Below are positions 56,903 through 64,000 of a stretch of 64,000 nt of DNA, piece by piece. The number at the start of each line of letters is the position of its first letter. The first letter of the stretch is position 1. The notes beneath the pieces were generated by a model. It was not told the DNA's origin, made no database searches, and worked only from the letters and a program-made list of their open reading frames with translations. This DNA comes from Candidatus Gemmiger faecavium (GTDB lineage: Bacteria; Bacillota; Clostridia; Oscillospirales; Ruminococcaceae), in contig DXFO01000021.1 in assembly GCA_019114415.1 (NCBI GenBank), positions 58,979 through 122,978 on the forward strand. The letters are read 5' to 3'. A program made the translations under genes and the position numbers.

Positions 56903-59608
56903 ATGGCAAAAGAACTCGCCAAACAGTACGATCCCCAAAGCACCGAGGACCGCATCTATCAGGACTGGTGTGACAAGGGATATTTCCACACGCAGATCGA
57001 CCGCAGCAAAAAGCCGTTCACCATCGTGATGCCCCCGCCCAACGTTACCGGGCAGCTGCACATGGGCCACGCCATGGATGAGACCTGGCAGGACATCCTC
57101 ATCCGTTACAAGCGGATGCAGGGCTACGCCGCGCTGTGGGTCCCCGGCACCGACCATGCCTCCATTGCCACCGAGGCCAAGGTCGTCGCCGCCATGCAGG
57201 AGGAAGGCCTGACCAAGGAGATGGTGGGCCGCGACGGCTTTTTGGAGCGCGCCTGGGCATGGAAAGAAAAATACGGCAACCGCATCGTCAGCCAGCTGAA
57301 AAAACTGGGCTGCTCCTGCGACTGGGAGCGTGAGCGCTTCACCATGGACGAAGGCTGCTCCGACGCCGTCAAGGACGTGTTTGTCCGCCTGTACGACAAG
57401 GGGCTCATCTACCGCGGCAACCGCATGGTCAACTGGTGCCCCCACTGCAACACCTCCATCTCCGACGCCGAGGTGGAGTACGAGGAGAAGGACGGCAGCT
57501 TCTGGCACCTGCTCTACAAGGTCAAGGAGACCGGTGAGATGCTGGAACTGGCTACCACCCGTCCCGAGACCATGCTGGGCGATACCGCTGTTGCCATCAA
57601 TACGGAAGACCCCCGCTATGCCCATCTGCATGGCTGCCATGTCATCCTGCCCCTGCTGGATAAGGAGATCCCCATCGTCTGCGACGAGCACGCCGACATG
57701 GAAAAGGGCACCGGTGTCGTCAAGATCACCCCGGCCCACGACCCCAACGACTTTGAGGTGGGCAAGCGCCACAACCTGCCCATGATCCGCGTGCTGACCT
57801 ACGACGGCCACATGACCGGTGCTGCCGACAAGGCTGCCGCCGATGCTCTCAAGGCCAGCGGCCGCGCTGCTGCCGACGAACCCGACGTTCTCGACTGCGG
57901 CAAGTATGCCGGCATGACTGCCATGGAAGCCCGCAAAGCCATTCTGGCCGACCTGGAAGCCGGCGGCTACCTCAAGTCCACCGAGCCCCTCAAGCACGAG
58001 GTCGGCACCTGCTACCGCTGCCATACCGTCATCGAGCCCATGGTGTCCAAGCAGTGGTTCGTCAAGATGGAACCCCTGGCCAAGCCTGCCATTGAGGCGG
58101 TGGAAAAGGGCGACATCAAGTTTGTTCCTGAGCGCTTCACCAAGAACTATCTCAACTGGATGTACGGCACCCGTGACTGGTGCATCAGCCGTCAGCTGTG
58201 GTGGGGCCATCAGATCCCGGCCTGGTACTGCGCCGACTGCGGCGAGACCATCGTCGCCAAGGAAGCCCCCAAGACCTGCCCCCACTGCGGCAGCGCCAAC
58301 CTGACCCAGGACCCCGATACCCTGGATACCTGGTTCTCCAGCGCTCTGTGGCCCTTCTCCACCCTGGGCTGGCCCAAGGAGACCGAGGATCTCGAGTATT
58401 TCTATCCTACCAACACCCTGGTCACCGGTTACGACATCATCGGTTTCTGGGTCTCCCGCATGATCTTCTCCGGCCTGGCCTACACCGGCAAGGCACCCTT
58501 TGACACCGTGCTCATTCACGGTATCGTGCGCGACAGCCAGGGCCGCAAGATGTCCAAGAGCCTGGGCAACGGCATCGACCCGCTGGAGGTCATCGCTCAG
58601 TACGGCGCCGACGCTCTGCGCATGATGCTGGTGGTGGGCTCCACCGCCGGCAATGATATGCGTTACAGCGAGGAGCGCGTCAAGGCCTGCCGTAACTTTG
58701 CCAACAAGCTGTGGAACGCCACCCGCTTTGTCCAGATGAACCTGCCCGAGGACTTTGTCCCCGGTCTGCCCGACGTGTCCCTGCTGGACATGAGCGACAA
58801 GTGGGTGCTGACCCAGCTCAACGCCACCGCCCGGGATGCCACGGCCAACCTGGAAAAGTACGAGATGGGCCTGGCTGCCGACAAGATCGAGAACTTTATC
58901 TGGGAAGTCTACTGCGACTGGTATATCGAGATCTGCAAGGCCCGCCTGAACTCCGGCGACGAGCAGCAGGCCGATACCGCCCGCAAGGTGCTGGTGTACG
59001 TGCTGAGCCAGGCGCTCAAGCTGCTGCATCCCTTCATGCCCTTCGTCACCGAGGCCATTTATCAGAGCCTGCCCGGCAGCGCCGAGACCATCATGACCGA
59101 ACAGTGGCCCGTCTTTGACGCCGCCCACGACTGGCCGGAGGAGGAAGCCGACTTCGCCAAGCTGATGGACTATATCAAGGCGGTGCGCGCGGTGCGCAAC
59201 GACATGAACGTCCATCCCGCCAAAAAGACCAGCATGATCATCGAGACGGCGGACGCCGAGGCCTTCCGCAAGGGCGAGGTCTACCTGGCACGCTTTGCCT
59301 TCGCCACCGATGTGACCCTGACTGACCACTATGAGGGTTCCACCTCCGGCATGGTGCAGGTCAACACCACCTCCGCCCGCGGCTTCATCCCTATGATGGA
59401 GCTCATCGACCGGGAGAAGGAGCTGGCCCGCCTGAACAAGGAACTTGCCAAGAGCGAGAAAGAACTGGCTATGTTTGAAAACCAGCTCGCCAATCCCAAG
59501 TTCGTGGAAAAGGCTCCCGCCAAGCTGGTGGAGGACGTCCGAGCCAAGCTGGCTGCCGCCAAGGACAAGCAGGCGAACATCCGCCAGTCCATTGAAGCGC
59601 TGGGCTGA
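56903..59608 (+). CDS. valS: Valyl-tRNA synthetase
   Basis: ValRS (901 residues) charges tRNA-Val. The HIGH motif is HMGH in PPNVTGQLHMGHAMDE and the KMSKS motif is in GRKMSKSLGNGIDP. A CP1 editing domain lies between (TTRPETMLGDTAVAI), and a zinc-finger-like CADC/CPHC pair is seen near residue 450. The anticodon domain is followed by a C-terminal coiled coil (about 835-900, KELARLNKELAKSEKELAMF), as in bacterial ValRS. GGAGG precedes the ATG. It is regulated by the T-box upstream and ends at a strong terminator. Confidence 0.97.
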   Translation: MAKELAKQYDPQSTEDRIYQDWCDKGYFHTQIDRSKKPFTIVMPPPNVTGQLHMGHAMDETWQDILIRYKRMQGYAALWVPGTDHASIATEAKVVAAMQEEGLTKEMVGRDGFLERAWAWKEKYGNRIVSQLKKLGCSCDWERERFTMDEGCSDAVKDVFVRLYDKGLIYRGNRMVNWCPHCNTSISDAEVEYEEKDGSFWHLLYKVKETGEMLELATTRPETMLGDTAVAINTEDPRYAHLHGCHVILPLLDKEIPIVCDEHADMEKGTGVVKITPAHDPNDFEVGKRHNLPMIRVLTYDGHMTGAADKAAADALKASGRAAADEPDVLDCGKYAGMTAMEARKAILADLEAGGYLKSTEPLKHEVGTCYRCHTVIEPMVSKQWFVKMEPLAKPAIEAVEKGDIKFVPERFTKNYLNWMYGTRDWCISRQLWWGHQIPAWYCADCGETIVAKEAPKTCPHCGSANLTQDPDTLDTWFSSALWPFSTLGWPKETEDLEYFYPTNTLVTGYDIIGFWVSRMIFSGLAYTGKAPFDTVLIHGIVRDSQGRKMSKSLGNGIDPLEVIAQYGADALRMMLVVGSTAGNDMRYSEERVKACRNFANKLWNATRFVQMNLPEDFVPGLPDVSLLDMSDKWVLTQLNATARDATANLEKYEMGLAADKIENFIWEVYCDWYIEICKARLNSGDEQQADTARKVLVYVLSQALKLLHPFMPFVTEAIYQSLPGSAETIMTEQWPVFDAAHDWPEEEADFAKLMDYIKAVRAVRNDMNVHPAKKTSMIIETADAEAFRKGEVYLARFAFATDVTLTDHYEGSTSGMVQVNTTSARGFIPMMELIDREKELARLNKELAKSEKELAMFENQLANPKFVEKAPAKLVEDVRAKLAAAKDKQANIRQSIEALG

Positions 59609-59640
59609 TTTGTAAAATTCCAATCGCAAAAACTGCCGTA

Positions 59641-59690
59641 AAAGGCCGTGCCTGCGGGGAGAGCGTTCTCCCGCAGGCACGGCCTTTCGG
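59641..59690 (+). terminator. valS terminator
   Basis: AAAGGCCGTGCCTGCGGG pairs with CCCGCAGGCACGGCCTTT, followed by CGG. The long stem compensates for the short T-tract. Confidence 0.88.
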
Positions 59691-59691
59691 C

Positions 59692-59720
59692 TTGCCCTCG
59701 GCCCGGTGCGATGCTATAAT
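59692..59720 (+). promoter_or_regulatory. vanZ-folC promoter
   Basis: TTGCCC-N17-TATAAT with TGC before the -10 (extended -10). Confidence 0.78.
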
Positions 59721-59803
59721 GTCGGTACGGTGCGGCAGGGGGGCCGCATCCTGAGGAGGGGAGAAGCACGGCCTTTTGCCGCCGTGCAGGAGGAAAGAAT
59801 ACC

Positions 59804-60436
59804 ATGACACAAAACAAAACGAGCCCCTGGCTCATTGCATTTCGAATTATCTTTACCATCGGTGTACTGGCCAGCATTGCCTTCATCTTCAGCAACTCGC
59901 TGGAAAGCGGCGCCATCTCGTCGGAGCGCAGCCAGGCTGTCATGCATTATATGAATGCCATTCTTGATCGCATCGGCCTGGGCCCGGTGTCGGAACACTC
60001 GGTGCGCAAACTGGCCCACTTTGCCGAGTACTGCATGGAAGGCATGCTGCTGACGCTCTGCCTGCGGGTCTATACCGCCCGCTTTGTGCGGCACATCAGC
60101 TGGCCGCTGCTGGGCGGTCTGCTCACCGCCGTGACCGATGAGACCATCCAGAAATACGTCTCCGGCCGTTCATCCCAGCTCACCGACGTCTGGATCGACT
60201 TTGCCGGTATTGTGGCGGGCCTGATGGTCGCGCTGGTGATTCTGCTGATCGTGCGGGCGATCACGGCCTTTTATGCCATCAAACGGGAAAACCGTCGCCT
60301 GCGCGCCGAGCGTGACAGCCTGCGCCGCAGCCGCGACGCCCATATCCGCCGCACGGTATCCCGTGACAAAACGGAAACACCTGATGCAAACTGGGAAACC
60401 GAAGAAGAACCGGAAGAAGAGGAGGATGCCATATGA
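59804..60436 (+). CDS. VanZ-like membrane protein
   Basis: A 210-residue protein with four membrane segments (about residues 12-32, 70-90, 98-116 and 128-152). The VanZ pattern is visible: FSNSLESGAISSERS, KLAHFAEYCMEGML and DETIQKYVSGRSSQLTDVWIDFAG. The C-terminal tail is charged and ends in a poly-Glu run (EEEPEEEEDAI), probably cytosolic. VanZ proteins influence sensitivity to teicoplanin and lipoglycopeptides in some bacteria, but most genomic copies are uncharacterised. AGGAGG precedes the ATG. Its stop overlaps the folC start. Confidence 0.88.
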   Translation: MTQNKTSPWLIAFRIIFTIGVLASIAFIFSNSLESGAISSERSQAVMHYMNAILDRIGLGPVSEHSVRKLAHFAEYCMEGMLLTLCLRVYTARFVRHISWPLLGGLLTAVTDETIQKYVSGRSSQLTDVWIDFAGIVAGLMVALVILLIVRAITAFYAIKRENRRLRAERDSLRRSRDAHIRRTVSRDKTETPDANWETEEEPEEEEDAI

Positions 60437-61725
60437 CGCCACAACAGGCGATTGAAGCGTTGCATGCGATCCCCAGCGGCGGCAAGCCCACGCTGGACCG
60501 GATGCGTGCCCTGATGGAAGCCCTGGGCAACCCGGAGCGCTCTCTGAAATGTATCCATATTGCGGGGACCAACGGGAAAGGGACCCTTGCCGTCATGACG
60601 GCGAATATCCTGACCCAGGCAGGCTATAAGACGGGTCTGACCATCAGCCCCTATGTCACCGATTTCCGGGAACGCTTCCAGATCGACGGCAGAATGATCC
60701 CGCCTGAGACCCTGGCCGACCTGACTGAGCGGGTGCTGGATGCCGCCGACGCCGTACAGGCTGCAGGCGGTCCTGCGCCGGTCCAGTTTGAAGCAGTCAC
60801 TGCGGTGGCGTTTTTGTGGTTTGCCCAGGAAAATTGTGACCTTGTGGTGCTGGAGACCGGCCTTGGCGGACGCTACGATGCCACCAATGTGGTGACCAAT
60901 ACGCTGGTGGCGGCCATCACTCGCATCGGCCTGGACCATACCGCCCTGCTGGGAGAGACCATCCCGGAAATTGCGGGGGAGAAGGCGGGCATCATCAAGG
61001 AAGGCTGTACTGTGGTCTGCTACCCGGATCAGCCGCCCGAGGCAATGGGCCCCATCCTGTCTGCGGCAGCGGAAAAGCATGTCTCTATTGTGACGCCCGA
61101 CCCGGCGGACCTCGTCCGGCGGAAGGGCCGCCCGCTGGAAAACCGCATTGATTATGGCGGATACGAAGTGGCGCTCAACTTCCCGGGGCGCCACCAGGGC
61201 AACCATGCCTCCATGGCGGTGGAGATCGCTCTGACCCTGTGGCGGGAACACGGCTATGACATTCCGGACGAGGCGATCCTGGAAGGTCTGCGCCGGGCCA
61301 GCCTGCCCGCCCGTATTGAGGTTCTGCGCCGCCATCCGCTCCTTTTGCTGGATGGCTGCCATAACCCGGATGGTGCTTCTGGATTGGCACAGGCTCTGAC
61401 CGATGCCGGCTATACCGAAAACCTGGTAGGCGTTATCGGCATGGTGGCGGATAAGGATTGCGACGGCTTCCTGGAGAAGCTGGAATCCTGCTTTGCCAAG
61501 GTATTCACCACGGCCCCCAGCACTCCGCGGGCGCTCTCTGCGGAGGAAATGTATAAAAAGGCCCGGTTCCATTTTGATGCCGAGGTGGGCGGTACCATTC
61601 CCGAAACCATCCGCAAGGCGGTGGATTACGCGGACGACAACAACCTTGCGGGCGTTGTTGTCTGCGGCAGCCTCTACCTTGCCGCCGAGGCTCGCCCCAT
61701 CCTGCTGACGGAAGCAGAAAACTGA
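60433..61725 (+). CDS. folC: Folylpolyglutamate synthase / dihydrofolate synthase
   Basis: FolC (430 residues) adds glutamates to folates and may also make dihydrofolate from dihydropteroate. The ATP loop is GTNGKGTLAVMTANIL, followed by FTSPxx-like SPYVTDFRERF, then LETGLGGRYDATNVV and GLDHTALLGETIPEIAGEKAG. The C-terminal domain has LDGCHNPDGASGLAQAL. Its ATG overlaps the vanZ stop (ATGA), and AGAGGA lies upstream. A terminator follows. Confidence 0.96.
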   Translation: MTPQQAIEALHAIPSGGKPTLDRMRALMEALGNPERSLKCIHIAGTNGKGTLAVMTANILTQAGYKTGLTISPYVTDFRERFQIDGRMIPPETLADLTERVLDAADAVQAAGGPAPVQFEAVTAVAFLWFAQENCDLVVLETGLGGRYDATNVVTNTLVAAITRIGLDHTALLGETIPEIAGEKAGIIKEGCTVVCYPDQPPEAMGPILSAAAEKHVSIVTPDPADLVRRKGRPLENRIDYGGYEVALNFPGRHQGNHASMAVEIALTLWREHGYDIPDEAILEGLRRASLPARIEVLRRHPLLLLDGCHNPDGASGLAQALTDAGYTENLVGVIGMVADKDCDGFLEKLESCFAKVFTTAPSTPRALSAEEMYKKARFHFDAEVGGTIPETIRKAVDYADDNNLAGVVVCGSLYLAAEARPILLTEAEN

Positions 61726-61743
61726 TCGTTCTGTCGAACCATC

Positions 61744-61776
61744 AAGGCACGGCGCTTTATATAGCGCTGTGCCTTT
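61744..61776 (+). terminator. folC terminator
   Basis: AAGGCAC/GTGCCTT and GCGCT/AGCGC arms followed by TTCTTTTTC. Confidence 0.88.
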
Positions 61777-61816
61777 TCTTTTTCTCCGCCGCGACAGACT
61801 ATAACAAAATATTTGG

Positions 61817-61865
61817 GCAGCGCCCCGTATACTGGATGCAAACCGGTATGCGGGGCGCTGCTTTT
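61817..61865 (+). terminator. Second hairpin between folC and spoIIAA
   Basis: GCAGCGCCCCG pairs with CGGGGCGCTGC, inner TAT(A)C/GGTAT, followed by TTTT. It ends 58 bases before spoIIAA, so the spoIIA promoter must lie beyond it or read through it. Confidence 0.7.
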
Positions 61866-61922
61866 GCCTGTGCGGGACAAGCTGCGGCCCTGCCTGCTGA
61901 GGCAGAAAATGGGGGACAAGCT

Positions 61923-62219
61923 ATGGCGAAGGTATGGTTCATCCCGGCGGGCGGGACCCTGGCGGCGTATCTTTCGGGGGAGATCGACCATCACGCGGCG
62001 CAGTCGCTGCGGCGGGAGATCGACGCCCAGATCGACACCCATATGCCGGAACTGCTGGCGCTGGATTTCAGCGGCGTCACCTTTATGGATTCCTCCGGCG
62101 TGGGGCTGATCCTTGGCCGGGGCAGATACATTTCTTCTTTGGGCGGACGCCTGACTGTGCAAAATCCGCCGCCGCAGATCTGCAAAATGCTGGATCTTGC
62201 GCGGATCCATTATGTATAA
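61923..62219 (+). CDS. spoIIAA: Anti-sigma F factor antagonist SpoIIAA
   Basis: A 98-residue STAS-domain protein that, when dephosphorylated, displaces SpoIIAB from sigma-F in the forespore. The phosphorylatable serine lies in DFSGVTFMDSSGVGLILGR, and the N-terminal part TLAAYLSGEIDHHAAQ is typical. The ATG at 61923 has GGGGGA upstream; the longer open frame overlaps the hairpin at 61817-61865. It is followed by spoIIAB 15 bases later. Confidence 0.92.
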   Translation: MAKVWFIPAGGTLAAYLSGEIDHHAAQSLRREIDAQIDTHMPELLALDFSGVTFMDSSGVGLILGRGRYISSLGGRLTVQNPPPQICKMLDLARIHYV

Positions 62220-62234
62220 GTGGGGGCGATCGGT

Positions 62235-62690
62235 ATGAAAATGCTCAATCAGGTCAAAATCAGCTTTTACAGCCGCAGCATAAACGAGGGTTTTGCCCGG
62301 GCGGCGCTCGCGGCCTTTCTCGTCCAGGCGGACCCGACGGTCCCGCAGCTGGCGGACATCAAGACTGCTGTGTCGGAGGCAGTCACCAACTGTATCGTAC
62401 ATGCTTATCCCGGAGCCATCGGCCTGGTCACACTCCGGGCCGCGCTGTATGAGGGCGGCATCGTCAGGATCACCGTGTCGGACAAGGGTGTCGGTATTGC
62501 CGATGTTGCCCGGGCCATGGAACCGCTGTATACCACCGGCAATCCCGACGAGCGTGCGGGACTGGGATTTGCGGTTATGCAGAGCTTTATGGATAAAGTA
62601 CGGGTCACCTCGGCCCCCGGGCGCGGCACTCGTGTCACCATGGTCAAGCGGCTGGATGTGCAGGATGCTCTGCCTGCTGCCCGCGGATAA
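62235..62690 (+). CDS. spoIIAB: Anti-sigma F factor SpoIIAB
   Basis: A 151-residue GHKL-fold serine kinase that binds and inhibits sigma-F and phosphorylates SpoIIAA. The N-box is VSEAVTNCIVHAYPG, the G1 box SDKGVGIADV and the G2 box DERAGLGFAVMQSFMD. The ATG at 62235 was preferred over the GTG at 62220 because GGGGGCG is spaced 6 bases before it. It is the middle gene of the conserved spoIIA operon. Confidence 0.93.
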   Translation: MKMLNQVKISFYSRSINEGFARAALAAFLVQADPTVPQLADIKTAVSEAVTNCIVHAYPGAIGLVTLRAALYEGGIVRITVSDKGVGIADVARAMEPLYTTGNPDERAGLGFAVMQSFMDKVRVTSAPGRGTRVTMVKRLDVQDALPAARG

Positions 62691-62748
62691 CACTCCTTAC
62701 ATAGGCTGGGCGACTTTGCGCAGCCGTATCCTATAAGGAGGGAAGAAT

Positions 62749-63462
62749 ATGTCCGCACAATTTCCGGCGGCGGCCGATTCCGTCAAAGAGTCCCGCGCCA
62801 GGCGGGGAGAATTCATACAGAACAATCTGGGGCTGGTCCATTGCTGTGCCGGCCGCTTTCGGGGGCGGGGCATTGAGTATGAGGATCTTTATGCCGCGGG
62901 GTGCCTTGGCCTGGTCAAAGCATGCGACGGGTTTGATGCTTCCCGGGGCGTGTGTTTTTCCACCTATGCGGTCCCGGTTATTTTGGGGGAGATCAAAAAG
63001 CTGTTCCGGGACGGTGGAACGGTCAAAGTCAGCCGAACTCTGAAAGAACTGGGGCTGAAGATCAACGCGGAACGGGAACGTACTCTGAAACGGACCGGGG
63101 TAGAACCCAGCGTAACGCAGCTGGCAGAAGCCCTCGGTACCACACCGGAACAGGTGGCTTTGGCGATTCGGGCGTCCATGCCGGCACTGTCCCTGACACC
63201 GGTGGAAAGCGAGGACAGCGGCAAAGAGTGGGATATCCCGGTGGATTCTCCGGAAGAAAGTCTTTCGGAACGGATCAGCCTGAACGAGGTCATGAATAAG
63301 CTGCAGCCCCAGGACAGGCTGCTGATTCGGCTGCGCTTCTTTGGGGGAAAGACGCAGAGCGAGACGGCACGGGTACTGAAAACAACTCAGGTACAGATTT
63401 CCCGCAGAGAGCGGAAGATCCTGAAGTGGATGCGCAGCGAGCTGACCGGCGGTGAAGAGTGA
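62749..63462 (+). CDS. sigF: Sporulation sigma factor F
   Basis: Sigma-F (237 residues) directs the first forespore-specific gene set. Region 2 runs NNLGLVHCCAGRFRGRGIEY, then EDLYAAGCLGLVKACDGFD and FSTYAVPVILGEIKKLFRD. Region 3 follows (VSRTLKELGLKI), then region 4 (LQPQDRLLIRLRFFGGKTQS, then TQVQISRRERKIL). All regions look intact, with no sign of decay. AAGGAGG lies upstream. With spoIIAA and spoIIAB this is a complete spoIIA operon, implying at least a retained early sporulation programme. Confidence 0.94.
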   Translation: MSAQFPAAADSVKESRARRGEFIQNNLGLVHCCAGRFRGRGIEYEDLYAAGCLGLVKACDGFDASRGVCFSTYAVPVILGEIKKLFRDGGTVKVSRTLKELGLKINAERERTLKRTGVEPSVTQLAEALGTTPEQVALAIRASMPALSLTPVESEDSGKEWDIPVDSPEESLSERISLNEVMNKLQPQDRLLIRLRFFGGKTQSETARVLKTTQVQISRRERKILKWMRSELTGGEE

Positions 63463-63669
63463 TCCGAGACGGTATTGCGCGGGGAATACGACGAGGGAGA
63501 AAGGCTTCCTGTAGGAGAAAACAATACACTATGTGAAATCAAGGTGGCAAAAGGCTTTACGCTATGTATAATTCTGGAAAACACGCCCGTCAAAACGTTC
63601 GCTTTGCAGTAAAGAAACTGTAAAAAACGACAAAAGTGATACTTTAGGCAAAAAATGGAGAAAAATGTC

Positions 63670-63698
63670 TTGACTCTGCTCTGGCGCCGTGGTAATAT
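63670..63698 (+). promoter_or_regulatory. rRNA operon promoter P1
   Basis: TTGACT-N17-TAATAT. Confidence 0.75.
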
Positions 63699-63805
63699 AA
63701 TTGCACCGGTTCGGCCGGGCCCTGAATCACCGCTCTGAGCGGGCAGGACGGAAGAAACGGTAAGTGAGCGACTGAAAAGCCGCTTAAAAAAATCTCAAAA
63801 AGGTC

Positions 63806-63834
63806 TTGACAAAAAGATCTGAATGAGGTAAAAT
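63806..63834 (+). promoter_or_regulatory. rRNA operon promoter P2
   Basis: TTGACA-N17-TAAAAT, inside unit A of the duplicated module. Confidence 0.88.
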
Positions 63835-63902
63835 CAAAAAGCTGTCGCAAGACAGCGCCGGCCAGACGACCGGACAGCTCAAAAAAATCTTCAAAAAAGT
63901 TC

Positions 63903-63931
63903 TTGACAAACGGAACTCAATGAGATATAAT
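63903..63931 (+). promoter_or_regulatory. rRNA operon promoter P3
   Basis: A full-consensus TTGACA-N17-TATAAT, inside unit B of the duplicated module. Confidence 0.93.
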
Positions 63932-64000
63932 AAATAAGCTGTCCGCGAGAAACGGTCGGCACAGGACCTTGAAAATTGAACAATACTGAAACTTGTGGAA

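Larger units (their letters stand above)
63786..63943 (+). repeat. Imperfect direct repeat of a promoter module
   Basis: Unit A (63786-63846) and unit B (63881-63943) both run from AAAAAAATCT, through a TTGACA promoter, to AAGCTGTC, offset by 95 bases. They look like a tandem duplication of a strong promoter. Confidence 0.8.
63463..64000 (+). other. Upstream region of a probable rRNA operon
   Basis: After sigF there is no gene to the window end. A weak TATAAT at 63567-63572 is followed by three spaced promoters and a leader. The last bases (CCTTGAAAATTGAACAA at about 63967) resemble the leader that commonly precedes 16S rRNA in Firmicutes. The 16S gene itself is outside the window. Confidence 0.65.

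Noticed and set aside
56750..59680. A minus-strand frame opposite valS, and similar long frames opposite galT, the P-type ATPase and the PBP.
   Set aside because: All are antisense to strongly identified genes and lack start signals.
1..64000. CRISPR array, prophage or insertion sequence.
   Set aside because: I saw no regularly spaced direct repeats, phage structural genes, transposase or terminal inverted repeats.

Overview
The window is a 64 kb stretch of a GC-rich, gene-dense Firmicutes (Bacillota) chromosome. Near-consensus sigma-A promoters (TTGACA-N17-TATAAT), strong AGGAGG ribosome binding sites, a T-box leader, the spoIIA operon, CdaR and PucR type regulators and a Firmicutes-type GalT all point to class Clostridia. 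My best guess is Oscillospiraceae, in the Faecalibacterium / Gemmiger / Subdoligranulum neighbourhood. That placement is inferred from gene content, because no 16S sequence lies inside the window. I see no CRISPR array, insertion sequence or prophage.

Layout. 1-4.2 kb (minus): a Leloir pair (galT and a GalU-like nucleotidyltransferase) behind a prokaryotic-RING/DUF2628 membrane protein. 4.2-8.2 kb: prfB and a CtpE-like P-type ATPase. 8.3-10.1 kb (minus): DnaC-like helicase loader with DnaD. 10.3-13.3 kb: a degenerate phosphoribosyltransferase, an unknown protein overlapped by a sigma-like protein, and sortase B. 13.3-18.5 kb: glmS, a membrane NDP-sugar 4,6-dehydratase and a phosphoglycosyl transferase. 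18.7-26 kb: a CdaR regulator, then ftsE-ftsX, two tandem EnvC-like M23 proteins, a 34-residue membrane peptide and an S41 protein that has lost its catalytic serine. 26-30.2 kb: rsmA, then a compact acyl cluster (ACP, MaoC dehydratase, SDR, GNAT-like protein) containing a highly structured intergenic stretch. 30.2-33.4 kb: a BofC-like membrane protein and a class A PBP that may start at AUA. 33.4-37.6 kb: thrR-hom-thrB-lysC, with an internal start inside lysC.

37.8-45.6 kb: an ABC exporter pair with an orphan winged-helix protein, a PadR regulator, a ComM-type AAA+ protein (minus) and a phosphohexomutase. 45.8-47 kb: rpsF-ssb-rpsR. 47.1-49.6 kb: a visibly AT-richer segment bounded by tRNA-Thr on one side and tRNA-Pro/tRNA-Gln on the other, carrying a ribbon-helix-helix protein and a NERD-domain protein. 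49.7-53.7 kb: pfkA and an AlgI/AlgJ-like O-acylation pair. 53.7-56.5 kb: a GntR-ABC exporter operon. 56.5-61.8 kb: T-box-valS, vanZ-like and folC. 61.9-63.5 kb: spoIIAA-spoIIAB-sigF. 63.6-64 kb: three stacked promoters, two in a duplicated module, firing toward what is very likely an rRNA operon just outside the window.

Most genes are envelope-facing: septal peptidoglycan hydrolysis control, PBP, sortase, glycan assembly and acylation. The most unusual items are the catalytically disarmed S41 protein in the ftsEX locus, the stand-alone ACP/MaoC/SDR/GNAT cluster, the sigma-like protein with its unknown partner, the PRTase without its acidic pair, the likely AUA start, and the tRNA-bounded RHH/NERD segment.
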